Shown: positions 11,101-17,869 of the stretch, piece after piece
How the letters are laid out: every line of letters starts with the position of its first letter
Numbering within the stretch: the stretch's first letter is position 1
Assembly: GCA_031366005.1 (NCBI GenBank)
Contig: JANLZB010000017.1
Span: 1 to 48,972, forward strand
DNA: 48,972 nucleotides
Direction of reading: 5' to 3'
From: JANLUX01 sp031366005
GTDB taxonomy: Bacteria > Bacteroidota > Bacteroidia > AKYH767-A > OLB10
Notes under the pieces: generated by a model
What the model was told of the DNA's origin: nothing
Databases searched by the model: none
The model's input: the letters and a program-made list of their open reading frames with translations, nothing else
Made by a program: the position numbers and the translations under genes

Positions 11101-14100
11101 CCCGAAGGTGAAGCAGGCAAAGGAAGGGTAGTTATAGAAACTCCATTAGAATTAGCAGTACAACCGCTGGCAGTAATTGTAGCTGTATATGTTGTATTTG
11201 CGGTTGGGTTAACTGTAAGCGGATTAGTTGTTCCTACTGTTGAAGTTCCATCGCTCCATGAATATGCTGTAACAGCTGGGACATTAAATCCGCCTCCAGC
11301 ATTGGGACTGCTTATATTAACCATATATTCTTCATATTCCCCCCAAGATGGCGTGATAGTAGGGCCAGAAATGGTTCCCTCATTTACTAAAACTCTCATT
11401 CTAGCAAGCCCGTTAAAGGCAGATGTAGGTACGGTAAATGAGCCCGTGGAAGTATGAGGACCTGTAATGGTAGCCCCCTGATTATAAACTTGTTCACCGG
11501 CATCAGTGAAAACGCCATTTCGATTATAATCAATAAAAATAGCCATAGCATTACCAAAAGATCCTCCTTGTGTTATACTGGAAACTGAAAAATTATAAAG
11601 AGTGCCGACTGTTAAGGAATAAGGACCAAATCCTGTAAAATTAGAATAACTTCCGGCAGTACCTGTCCCGGTTCCGATGGTACCGATAAGAGAACCTCCG
11701 GATGTTGTATTATTAAGAATAGTTGTTACTCCCTGTGTTATTGTTATATTTCCAAAATCCTCATCGGTTGTTGGATTAGATACTGCAGGAGGTAATGCAT
11801 ACGCTGCTGGTTGAGGATTACTTAACACCACACTTAAATTTGTAGGACTTCCGGAGCAAACAGGATTAACCGAAGCGGTAGCAGTTACTGTATAACCCGT
11901 TAACGGTTGGTCCTGGTAAGTAGTTCCGTTTGTTGTTTTGGATAAAGTACCATCTGATGCGGTAACGCTCCAGGTTACAACGGCATTTACAGGTGTGGAT
12001 GCAGGTAAAATTCCTGTCCAGTTGGAAGTAGCACCTGGGCTTGGATCACCGCCAGTCATAGTAACAGGCGACTGCGCAGTACCATTAAATGCATAATTTA
12101 AGGTCACTGATGCAAGCGCAGCAACATTGGTTACGTTTGCAGTTATCGTTCTTGAAGAGGTGGTACATTGTGATCCTGCAGGAGTAATCGAAACGCTGTT
12201 AATGCTTGGCGTGGCTGGAGTACCGGTAAATTCATCAGCACCCATATCAGGAGCTGTTGCATTTCGGGTGTCACCATCATAATCCGTTGTGAATCCTGAA
12301 ATAGGAGCACCGCCACCTTCAATCTGAGTTGCAATTGCTGTATTAATATGTAAAAATGTGGCTGATGAGCCAGTGGTGCTCAAAAATGGCGGATTTTCCG
12401 TTGCAGAAGAAGCATCCCTTGAAGCAACGCGGGTTTTATACGCTGCTAAAGTTTGATCAGAATTTGTTCCATCATTAAAAATAAGCTTGCTTGCACTTGG
12501 CGTACCTGCATAAAACAAGTTGTTATTTGAAGTTGAAGCATAGCTGGTAAGCGTAGTACTTGATCTGCGGTAAGCTACTGTTAATCCTGTTGTATTTGGT
12601 GTTGAAGTATTAACGAAGATATTGTTTCTTAAATTTAAGGTTGGAGTAGTAGATGCTGAAATTGCACTTGAACCAAAAACAGCACCGCTGCTTGTGCCGT
12701 TTATATAAACAGTATTATAATAAATGTTATCTGTAGTACCCCCGATTATATTTAAACCAATAAGTGCGTTAGCTAAATTGGCAGCGGTTGCTCTTAAATC
12801 TCCAATTAAGTTATTATAAACATTATTGGTAGTTCCGCCAGAAGTAGTAATACCTGCAACCGAAGGGCCAGTGCTTGTAGAGGATAAATCATAAATTTTG
12901 TTATTATAAATATTATTGGTTGTACCACTAGATACCGTAATACCTACAATAGTACCTCCAGTGCCTCCAGTTGTACCTGTGCTGTTTAATGAATAAATCT
13001 GGTTTCCGCTGAAATCATTGGTTGAACCGGTAGATTCAGAAATACCAGTGAAACTTGCACCCCCTGCTCCACCAGCTGTAGTAAAGAAGTTATAAATTTG
13101 ATTATTCTGGAAAGTCTTTAATCCGGTAATACCAAATTCAGTTATTCCAATAATAGTTCCCGTAGTAGGAATAGATAAATTACGAATAATATTACTGTTT
13201 GCGGTTACATTCACTGCACTTGAAAGACCATAGATTGCAGAGATGCTTCCAGTAGAAGTCAATGCAGTCCATTTTAATCCATCAATAGTATTGCTATTAG
13301 CTGTAAAGTTGGTAGGACTGGTGGTTTTAATAATTCTCCATGAGCCAGATGCACCGCTTCTTGTTACGCTTATTATATTGTTACTATTAGCAGTTGCTGT
13401 AACGGGAGAGCCCGTTTCAATCATAACATGAGTACCTGTACCTGCAAGGTCAAAGCCAGTCATAATATTTCCGTTTATATTTACAGTTGTAGCAGTTGCT
13501 CCGTTAACAATACCCGACCAAACACCAGTGGTTGCTGTAGTATTTGCACCACTTACTGTATTATTTGAAATAGAAATAGTATTTGAAGCTGCCGTTGAAC
13601 CACTTTGATTTTCAATGGCTGTACAAGCTGAAGTTGTTGCCCCTGATTTAAGAGTTACAGTATTATTGTTAATAGTAGCATTTGCACTGGTAGCTGTATT
13701 TAAGTAAATACCTCTGAAAGTTGTTGCATGATTGGCATTAGCTCCGGTATTGTTATTTACCGTATTAAAAGAAACATTTATAGAATACTGAGCTAATGTT
13801 CTGATACCAGCTGAAGGATTAGTTGCAGCACCACCACCAAAATTCTGTATTGTATTTGCAGTGGCAAGCGAACTGCCTCCGATATCATTACTAAAATCGC
13901 AGGTAGTAAAAGGTGTGACACCGGCAAAACCAATAAGTCCCATGCCATAATTACCACCATTAATTGTATTAGAATAAAATTTATTGCTCGAGTTGGTTCC
14001 TACTGCAGCGGTAGGCGTTAAGGCCGTAGTAGCTGCTGCTGCAGTTGAGTTTATCATAAGAATACCTACAGAACCTTCAATCATTGGTGAGGTTCCGGAA

Positions 14101-14717
14101 GCGTTATTAATTGTCTTCACAGTAATAACACAATTTTTAATGGTGTTATTTCTACAACCATCGCTTAGACTCAGTTTAAACAAAGCAATTCCAAATTCCA
14201 TAGTTGCAGGGTTGGTGGTATTTCCATCAGTTAAGGTAAGTCCGTCCACAGTTACCCAATCAGCACCGCTTAACTTAAGCATTCCATCAGGAGCAGCACT
14301 TGCTGGTGTTGCAGTACCCACACCCGCATTAATTGTAGCAGGACCAAGAAGGGTAATCATTGTACTTGAAGCCGCATTCAAAACCGGATTTAAAGTAGCG
14401 CTACCAACGGTAAAACCTGTTGGGGGTGCTATTTCAGACCCACTACAAGTTAAAACAACCGGGCCGCTCATCGCGGTTATTGCATTCACGGCAGTTAACG
14501 CACTCGAAAGTGAGGAGTAACTAGCTGCTAAATTTGGGGTTGTGTTTGTTGGCACATCCACTGTAACAGCAATTTGCGCAAACGAATTATTTGCGAAACT
14601 GCTAAGCAATACTGTTAGTATTACCAATAACCCTCTCAGTAGAGCGGGTGATCCATTACAGTTGCGCACTCGCTGCGTAACGATCTGATTTTGTGTAATC
14701 GAGTAGTTGTTTGTCAT
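2124..14717 (-). CDS. Giant modular secreted adhesin-like protein (4197 residues) with C-terminal dockerin-like pair
   Basis: An N-terminal signal peptide ends near residue 48 (SFANNSFA-Q). Approximate order of modules: Asn/Thr-rich right-handed beta-helix with the closing motif PDMGADEF (60-830); Ig-like (835-980); GEVED module 1 (IFIDYNRNGVF to WGEYEEYMVNI, 985-1135); Ig/PKD-like; GEVED 2 (1410-1565); legume-lectin-like beta-sandwich (FADGFSY-type segment SVADGFSYVLADDG, 1676-1894); GEVED 3 (2066-2216); several Ig-like repeats; two related DDGG...STNG beta-sandwich modules (about 2940-3110 and 3370-3590); SprB-like repeats (about 3740-4000); a linker with LNLTAFIEGYY; and an EF-hand pair (4130-4197). 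No T9SS sorting domain like that of the 40.9-kb subtilase is present, so its surface route is unclear. It is Thr/Ser/Gly/Ala-rich and poor in charged residues. A role in adhesion, gliding or matrix building is inferred. A terminator follows at 2085. Confidence 0.9.
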   Translation of the reverse strand: MTNNYSITQNQIVTQRVRNCNGSPALLRGLLVILTVLLSSFANNSFAQIAVTVDVPTNTTPNLAASYSSLSSALTAVNAITAMSGPVVLTCSGSEIAPPTGFTVGSATLNPVLNAASSTMITLLGPATINAGVGTATPASAAPDGMLKLSGADWVTVDGLTLTDGNTTNPATMEFGIALFKLSLSDGCRNNTIKNCVITVKTINNASGTSPMIEGSVGILMINSTAAAATTALTPTAAVGTNSSNKFYSNTINGGNYGMGLIGFAGVTPFTTCDFSNDIGGSSLATANTIQNFGGGAATNPSAGIRTLAQYSINVSFNTVNNNTGANANHATTFRGIYLNTATSANATINNNTVTLKSGATTSACTAIENQSGSTAASNTISISNNTVSGANTTATTGVWSGIVNGATATTVNINGNIMTGFDLAGTGTHVMIETGSPVTATANSNNIISVTRSGASGSWRIIKTTSPTNFTANSNTIDGLKWTALTSTGSISAIYGLSSAVNVTANSNIIRNLSIPTTGTIIGITEFGITGLKTFQNNQIYNFFTTAGGAGGASFTGISESTGSTNDFSGNQIYSLNSTGTTGGTGGTIVGITVSSGTTNNIYNNKIYDLSSTSTGPSVAGITTSGGTTNNVYNNLIGDLRATAANLANALIGLNIIGGTTDNIYYNTVYINGTSSGAVFGSSAISASTTPTLNLRNNIFVNTSTPNTTGLTVAYRRSSTTLTSYASTSNNNLFYAGTPSASKLIFNDGTNSDQTLAAYKTRVASRDASSATENPPFLSTTGSSATFLHINTAIATQIEGGGAPISGFTTDYDGDTRNATAPDMGADEFTGTPATPSINSVSITPAGSQCTTSSRTITANVTNVAALASVTLNYAFNGTAQSPVTMTGGDPSPGATSNWTGILPASTPVNAVVTWSVTASDGTLSKTTNGTTYQDQPLTGYTVTATASVNPVCSGSPTNLSVVLSNPQPAAYALPPAVSNPTTDEDFGNITITQGVTTILNNTTSGGSLIGTIGTGTGTAGSYSNFTGFGPYSLTVGTLYNFSVSSITQGGSFGNAMAIFIDYNRNGVFTDAGEQVYNQGATITGPHTSTGSFTVPTSAFNGLARMRVLVNEGTISGPTITPSWGEYEEYMVNISSPNAGGGFNVPAVTAYSWSDGTSTVGTTNPLTVNPTANTTYTATITASGCTANSNGVSITTLPLPASPSGSGSNTCGTNTATWTASSSLGSGESFRWYATNVSTTVLGTGTPYQETISATTIRYLAVWNGTCESLRTPVTANVVSPDPVVARANGSTTPAAVCPNSNVALTAVQTGSTNVYTYTWTASPQANSGIPVGGTVGQNISVTPTLAGTYVYTVNAVDGGCVTSSGVTIVISSPPNIDSIKAVPSSVCLGQPATLNVYSSGLSSGPQTNPSGYSVVGTSTNNADEQIFGVTFGTMTNNQTETCTSNYSDYTTTIAAPTVTAGQSVPFSVNSNECDGATFFSSGLSIFIDYNRNGVFTDPGEQAYTTSVTTTQPSIRSGNIVIPMTATAGLTRMRVIIVESVTSPTENQAFTWGEAEDYAVNIIGVVRQDPAKTYSWSPAGGSSFTASVTPSATTTYTVTVTDPSTTCVNTATVGVTTIPLPSTPTATTSNQCGTGVPAASVTSTTGSSSPLFFWYNGTGTLLQAPPLATTPSTFYSNDFSSSTLTNSSIGGAASISGGALALQPTPTSSGTGGSITVNANGFNSTLFQTDFDMTITSPGTSVADGFSYVLADDGTPGSNSTTPTAEHGSGSKLRLCFMTYNTTGTDIKGIYLGYGVTATSLFTPTTPGILAYSSNVSWVPTTTTPVASHITMTINAAGQLTLVVGGVTIFNNVQLPSGYLSANKSTWKHIISSRSGGVAGGFSMDNLVIKANNYATGYTTYQLPITATTTFYVSELYGACESPRVAVTANVNAPDAIQASASASTICPYTNLTLTATQTAFVNGNNYTYVWNGTAGGGANNTAGGSGATANTIVQATTPGTKTYTVTATDGACVTTSSVVVNISTPPNIDSVKASPSSVCLGQNSTLSVYSSGLSTGPQTNPTGYSVVGTSTNNADEQIFEVSFGSMNNTQTETCTTNYSDYTTSIPAPTVTAGQSVPFSVSSNECDGATFFSSGLSIFIDFNRDGDFLDAGEQAYTTTVTTQQPSIRSGNIIIPMTAVGGLTRMRVIIAESVISPAQNQAFTWGEAEDYAVNIIGVVRQDPAKTYAWSPAGGTSFNATVTPTGTTTYTVAVNETGNTCTNYGTVTVTSLPIPAAPTATNSTQPCAGIPAASVSGSGGIFKWYNGSSSGATLLQTGGSTYATSISTTTTFYVSETNSSTGCEGPRAAVTATVNADPITASADNVPHCLGGAVQLSAAWTPVNNNYTFNWTASPQTGSGIPSGGTAGQNITVTPTAAGTYIYTVTSNDINTPGCGVTSTVSVTVGALPPIVNTTATPSTICVGSSSTLSAGAGSFLAGFSTPQASTSTIGGNTGNPYRSGNGTNNQIRTQLLYTASELTAAGLTSGPITSIGFYTTASSTGTVSNFTIALGSTSATSLSTTFETTPVTTVFNQASFSPAASGLNLHTFNAGSFAWNGTSNILVNICQTNNITGTATVQCFTPATVSDNHSASTTTGCTNTTGLTVTNKPIVTFGGLVGTNTTANFNWVWNPGALSGSSVSVSPASNTTYTVTATDPATGCTSTASVGVTVVPVPAAPAVNPSTAQVCNNATVTLVATIGTSGNTIRWYNVASGGAIRTTGTSFTTPVQSGDSTWYAAEYNGTCEGPRTAVVVTWIPAPTITISNPGINHCGGLVNDQLNVTSSNPNYVYTWSPIDSLLNYTGGASATTNIYTTNTFTVTAVDAGSGCATSGTTTVTDFTFTTVNLTATPSAICPGGSSNLSTGVVNGNFAVSSIAWAPHPVPASGVTTLTHSGVQDVPLSTGSLDDGGWFNQPIGFNFNFFNTIYSSFHVSTNGNIQFDANTANFSTSFSPGTVPSTNLPNAFVGWDWQDLYFTTLGSTAKLRYWVDGTTPNRVLVVDYDSVPGFTTVGLQKGQILLYETTGVVETHLTLVTDNSHVKVCGVENLAGTVGAAAPGRNGTVWSITSPEAWRFQPPVVYTFAWTPNDGTLDNTSSGTPVASPAATTTYTVVVTDPFTNCQNSYPVTVTVNPVPNAPVINDTTVCGSRSFTLTAASGGPVYRWYNGSNALIFTGNPYNTPVLSAPSNTTYSVSSFDLCESAKTPVNVSVTSAPAFDAGADRTICRNDSITLSVVTGLGDYDQFTWSPSTGLSSTTGSTVKASPAATTTYTIVASSSTGLQCQNIDQLTITVNQLPTITSVTSTPSPICSGDSAQLNVTAVPYIASGFSGAYLLNSLTGQTYAPLSGAGITTITTAAQLTSGFSTGSQDDGGVLISLPFAFTYNGTAYTQMTMSTNGWIGAGSGNATITAGPDRTAGNLFISTLPNNTIAAWFKDMGANFGAGFPGSMRHGLTGTDVYSFQWDQACGTGFSNTTTTLISFQINIYGPASSSPGKIEIIYGPTLGTISFAASEGIENATGGSGNYINALNGTSTSTATATAWPGNGNGYSFTPLPPSSLTYAWTPSGTLGNGGTIRNPKAGPAASTTYTVTVSETGTGCSRIGNVSVNVTPTPTPQVYPGDSVLCPGQSFYQKVRDLAYPGGTSYPYNSYPAGTTFDMVGIANNVDAQDSVPTSGFTSFQVIVHLPSSLGGCTATSSIANITPHVLVVSLAEPISPAPCGSNFGKIKVNVTGTAPFHYTWTDGTNTIRDIQTISTSDSIVNLTGGFYYLTVIDNEGNVNPGLSCTYGPASYFVQSSGGPSVTITSVTDANCFGSTDGSAGAFATGGTGNLTYEWFSASNTPSGNGLTSDPLAAGNYYVQVTDANLCVDTAQFIIGQPTEIVLTPGSINATCGNNDGTASVQAQGGTPGYSYAWYNNPDLDPIHGIGTNSNTVTGLAPGVYYVVVSDLHGCVKLASVTVGQNSCSATLNLTAFIEGYYLGGSTMRPIFLNIWDGTGTSPSATDCDSIFIELRDVTDPTIIVARDSAILQTSGTAAFTLPGTVTGGSFWLAVFNRGTIQTWSKLPITFASITAYNFSTASTQAYDDAVNLPMKEVEPGIWSLYSGDINQDGTVDGQDANYVDNDATNFAFGYNTSDLNGDGGTDGQDANYIDNNSQLFLFTAHP
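8020..8642 (-). repeat. Segmental duplication inside the giant gene, copy 2 (GEVED 3 block)
   Basis: This block encodes PPNIDSVKASPSSVCLGQ through a complete GEVED module to VRQDPAKTYAWSPAGG. It is closely related to 9978-10600 of the same gene, with most differences conservative or silent. The offset is about 1.96 kb, consistent with an intragenic duplication of a whole Ig-plus-GEVED cassette. Confidence 0.75.
9978..10600 (-). repeat. Segmental duplication inside the giant gene, copy 1 (GEVED 2 block)
   Basis: Partner of the block at 8020-8642. It encodes PPNIDSIKAVPSSVCLGQ, then the NNADEQIFGVTFG start of a GEVED module, and ends with VRQDPAKTYSWSPAGG. The first GEVED module (about 11.3-11.8 kb) is more diverged, so these two copies are the younger pair. 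Confidence 0.75.
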
Positions 14718-15442
14718 TTTATAAGAGTTTAAGTTTTTAACGAGTTTAATTAATCTTAAAGGGTAAAAGAGGGAAAAGTGTAAGATTTTGAGTAATTATG
14801 TTTCAATGATATGAAGTTTTAATAAATAATGCAAGCTATTTTTTTAATTACCTGTTTGTCAGCCCTATTCATTTAATCAACATTAAATCTCAAAGGCAAT
14901 CAGGACTTACCTTTTTACAAGGTATTTTAATCATTGCACGAAGGAGATCCTACTTTGAATTAACGAGATAGAGGCTTAATTCGGTGCACAAGGTAGGGTG
15001 ATAAACCAATATATGCAAGTTTTTTTTAAAAATTATTCAAAAAAACTTATTAACAAACCTGAAAAACGTTAAAAAAACGTTGCGAGGGTTAAAAATTTTT
15101 TATATCGCTTGTAAGTAAGACGAGTTATAAAACACATTAACGTTTTAAGCAGCTACGAAGTTTTATACTCTGCAAAATAGAAATTTTTTAAACCTGATGC
15201 TTTAAGACGTTAGATTTAAGGTGTGATTTTTTAGCAGATTTTAGTTTTCGGTAAATGGAAAAAAAATAAATTTGGCTTCTGCTTTTTTTATTACAAATAA
15301 TGTATTAAATAATGTATTAAAAAAACCGGTTATTTATTTTACAAAACCTGATTAGTGTGTGCATGAAATTTCTGCATTTGTAAAAAAAGGATTCCTTATT
15401 CCATAAAAAAACATAAAAGGTTTTCTTAAGGCGATTGCAATT
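14718..15442. other. Long AT-rich intergenic region upstream of the giant gene
   Basis: No coding potential is seen in 725 bp. It should contain the promoter and leader of the giant gene (minus strand) and the 3' flank of fcl, but no full TAnnTTTG box was found for the minus strand. One GC-richer island at about 14930-15000 can form nested stems: CCTAC (14949-14953) with GTAGG (14993-14997), enclosing GAATTAA (14957-14963) with TTAATTC (14976-14982). TGCAC/GTGCA flanks give an alternative pairing. It could be a leader RNA structure, but covariation cannot be assessed here. Confidence 0.4.
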
Positions 15443-16387
15443 TCAATTTTTGGTAAAAGCAAAATTCATCTTTTGCAAATCAGCACAAACCTGTTGAATG
15501 CCTTGATCAAGTCCGATGGTGTGCATCCACCCCAATCCATGAAGTTTTGAAACATCCAGTAATTTACGCGGAGTTCCGTCCGGGCGATCGCTGTTAAAAA
15601 GGAGTTTGCCGTTATATCCTGTTATTCTTTTTACCAAGTCAGCCAGATCAGCAATGGAGATATCAACTCCAGTACCCACATTTACATGCTGCCGGTCGTT
15701 ATAGTTAAGCATTAAGAAAATGCTGGCATCCGCCAGGTCATCAACATGGAGAAATTCGCGCAGTGGTTTGCCTGTTCCCCATATTTCTACGGTATCTATA
15801 TTTTTTTCTTTGGCTTCATAAAACTTACGAATCAAAGCTGGCAATACATGAGAATTCTGAAGATCGTAGTTATCATTCGTACCATATAAATTGGTGGGCA
15901 TGGCGGAAATGAAATTGCATCCATACTGGTCTTTAAATGCTTCACACATTTTCAACCCTGCTATTTTAGCAATGGCATACGGTTCGTTTGTTTGCTCCAG
16001 GTAGCCACTTAATAGGTATTCTTCTTTAATGGGCTGAGGGCACATCTTGGGATAAATGCAGGACGATCCTAAAAACAACAGTTTTTGTACCTTATATATA
16101 TAAGCAGCATGAATCACATTGGATTCAATTATCAGGTTTTCATAAATAAAATCAGCCCGGTAAGTGTTATTGGCAACAATGCCTCCTACTTTAGCAGCAG
16201 CAAGAAAAACATATTCCGGCTTTTCCTCCTGAAAAAACTGATGAACAGCTGCCTGGTTTCGCAGATCTAATTCAGCTGATGTTCTTGTAATAATATCAGC
16301 ATAACCATCGGCCATAAGTTTTCGCACAATGGCTGAACCAACCATACCCCGGTGCCCAGCAACATATATTTTACTTTTCTTGTCCAT
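15443..16387 (-). CDS. fcl: GDP-L-fucose synthase
   Basis: This NADPH-dependent epimerase/reductase converts GDP-4-keto-6-deoxy-D-mannose to GDP-L-fucose in the cytoplasm. The 314-residue length is normal. The N-terminal Rossmann motif GHRGMVGSAIVRKL is at residues 11-24. The catalytic triad is visible as SSCIYP (about 107-112) and YAIAKIAG (Tyr and Lys, about 136-143). The sugar-binding end includes RPDGTPRKLLDVSKL. It lies directly downstream of gmd on the same strand, with an 83-bp gap occupied by a hairpin repeat. Together the two genes supply GDP-fucose, presumably to the polysaccharide made by the adjacent cluster. Confidence 0.95.
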   Translation of the reverse strand: MDKKSKIYVAGHRGMVGSAIVRKLMADGYADIITRTSAELDLRNQAAVHQFFQEEKPEYVFLAAAKVGGIVANNTYRADFIYENLIIESNVIHAAYIYKVQKLLFLGSSCIYPKMCPQPIKEEYLLSGYLEQTNEPYAIAKIAGLKMCEAFKDQYGCNFISAMPTNLYGTNDNYDLQNSHVLPALIRKFYEAKEKNIDTVEIWGTGKPLREFLHVDDLADASIFLMLNYNDRQHVNVGTGVDISIADLADLVKRITGYNGKLLFNSDRPDGTPRKLLDVSKLHGLGWMHTIGLDQGIQQVCADLQKMNFAFTKN

Positions 16388-16403
16388 TCAACATTAAATT
16401 TTG

Positions 16404-16465
16404 AGTTATGAATTTTGAGTTATGAGTTCAATCCATTCAAAATTCATAACTCAAAATTCATAACT
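16404..16465. repeat. Perfect 22-bp inverted repeat built of 14-bp words, between gmd and fcl
   Basis: The left arm 16404-16425 and right arm 16444-16465 are exact reverse complements (22/22) around an 18-nt loop. Each arm contains the word gagttatgaatttt in about two tandem copies (period 14), extending slightly beyond the paired arm. It lies 6 bp after the gmd stop codon. It could fold in the gmd-fcl transcript and attenuate or stabilise it, or be an intergenic repeat of the family type common in Bacteroidota. There is no U-run on the minus strand, so it is not a classical terminator. Confidence 0.9.
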
Positions 16466-16470
16466 GTTTT

Positions 16471-17583
16471 TTATTCGTGATAATTAATTACTGAGTGTCC
16501 ACCTTCTTTCAGGTATTTATCTTTTTTAAACAGATCCACATCGGCAGCTACCATCTCTTTTACAATGGCTGGCAAATCATATTTAGGTTGCCATCCCAGT
16601 TGTTTTTTTGCTTTTGAAGGATCTCCAATCAATAGCTCAACTTCTGCAGGACGATAATAGGTTTTATCAATTTTCATTACCACTTTACCTGTCTCTAACT
16701 GAAAATCAGGATGGGTGCATTCTTTAATTACTGCAAGTTCATTTTCATCCTTTCCCTCAAATGCTATTTCAATACCTACTTCTTTAAATGACATAATCAT
16801 AAAATCGCGTACACTGGTAGTAGTTCCTGTAGCAATCACATAATCTTGCGGCACATCCTGCTGCAGCATCAGCCACATTGCTTCCACATAATCTTTAGCG
16901 TGACCCCAATCCCGTTTCGCATCTATGTTACCCATGTAAACACAATCCTGCAATCCAAGTGCTATACGGGCAACAGCACGGGTAATTTTCCGAGTAACAA
17001 ATGTCTCTCCCCGCAAAGGAGATTCATGATTAAACAAAATACCATTTACAGCAAACATATCATAAGCTTCGCGGTAATTAACCACAATCCAGTAAGCATA
17101 CAACTTTGCTACTGCGTAAGGTGAACGTGGATAGAAAGGTGTGGTTTCCTTTTGAGGAATCTCCTGAACCAATCCATATAATTCGGAAGTGGAAGCCTGG
17201 TAAACTTTACATTTTTTTGTCATGTTCAACATCCTTACAGCTTCCAGTATTCTTAATGTTCCGATACCATCAGCATTAGCAGTGTATTCAGGAGAACCAA
17301 AGCTTACGTGAACGTGAGACATTGCCCCCAGGTTATAAATTTCATCAGGTTGTACATCAGCAATAATCCGGATAATATTTGCAGAATCTGTCAGGTCTCC
17401 ATAATGTAATTTAAAGGGTACATTTTTTTCATGCGCATCAGTATATAAATGATCCACTCTTTGGGTATTAAAAAGAGAGCTCCTTCTTTTAATACCATGC
17501 ACCATATAACCTTTGCTCAATAAAAGTTCTGCCAGATAGGCGCCATCCTGTCCGGTTACCCCGGTAATTAAAGCTGTTTTCAT
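16471..17583 (-). CDS. gmd: GDP-mannose 4,6-dehydratase
   Basis: This enzyme makes GDP-4-keto-6-deoxy-D-mannose from GDP-mannose, the first step to GDP-L-fucose. At 370 residues it is typical. It shows the NAD-binding start TGVTGQDGAYLAELLL (residues 8-23), the loop KRRSSLFNTQRVDHLY, the active-site TSELYG (about 131-136), YAVAKLYAYW (Tyr/Lys, about 155-164), FNHESPLRGETFVTRKI and GHAKDYVEAMW. All are family hallmarks. It is the first gene of a two-gene minus-strand operon with fcl and is transcribed divergently from the polysaccharide cluster, with 286 bp between the starts. Confidence 0.96.
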   Translation of the reverse strand: MKTALITGVTGQDGAYLAELLLSKGYMVHGIKRRSSLFNTQRVDHLYTDAHEKNVPFKLHYGDLTDSANIIRIIADVQPDEIYNLGAMSHVHVSFGSPEYTANADGIGTLRILEAVRMLNMTKKCKVYQASTSELYGLVQEIPQKETTPFYPRSPYAVAKLYAYWIVVNYREAYDMFAVNGILFNHESPLRGETFVTRKITRAVARIALGLQDCVYMGNIDAKRDWGHAKDYVEAMWLMLQQDVPQDYVIATGTTTSVRDFMIMSFKEVGIEIAFEGKDENELAVIKECTHPDFQLETGKVVMKIDKTYYRPAEVELLIGDPSKAKKQLGWQPKYDLPAIVKEMVAADVDLFKKDKYLKEGGHSVINYHE

Positions 17584-17710
17584 ATTATGATTTTAAAATG
17601 CGATGTATATACGTGCAACGGATGAATTTGTTGCAGCGGGTAAAATTAGTAACCGCAAACGGATTTGCTTCTGGCAAATCGATTATAATTTAAACATAAG
17701 ACTCCAACCG

Positions 17711-17739
17711 GAATTACAGTTTCGTAATTCATACTTTTG
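17711..17739 (+). promoter_or_regulatory. Candidate promoter of the polysaccharide cluster with an adjacent inverted repeat
   Basis: TACTTTTG at 17732-17739 matches the Bacteroidota -7 box. Immediately upstream lies GAATTAC-agtttc-GTAATTC (17711-17730), a perfect 7-bp inverted repeat placed between the expected -33 and -7 elements, a position suited to an operator. The leader to ATG 17870 would be about 125 nt. No clear TTG at -33 was seen. Confidence 0.45.
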
Positions 17740-17869
17740 CCGGTCATAAAACAATGACGGAAAATCTTAAAAAAATTTATGCTTTTAATACATTGCAACT
17801 TTTAGTGGAGATGTCCGTATATAATTTTTCTGAAAATTCAATTACTCACAGATAAGCTGCTCTTACACT

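Noticed and set aside
10978..11457. Plus-strand open frame of about 159 codons inside the giant gene
   Set aside because: Same cause: mirror of Ig and GEVED modules, Val/Leu/Pro-rich without homology.
13984..14520. Plus-strand open frame of about 178 codons inside the giant gene
   Set aside because: It is antisense to a low-complexity Thr/Ser/Ala-rich coding region, whose codon bias keeps the opposite strand open; it has no recognisable domain.
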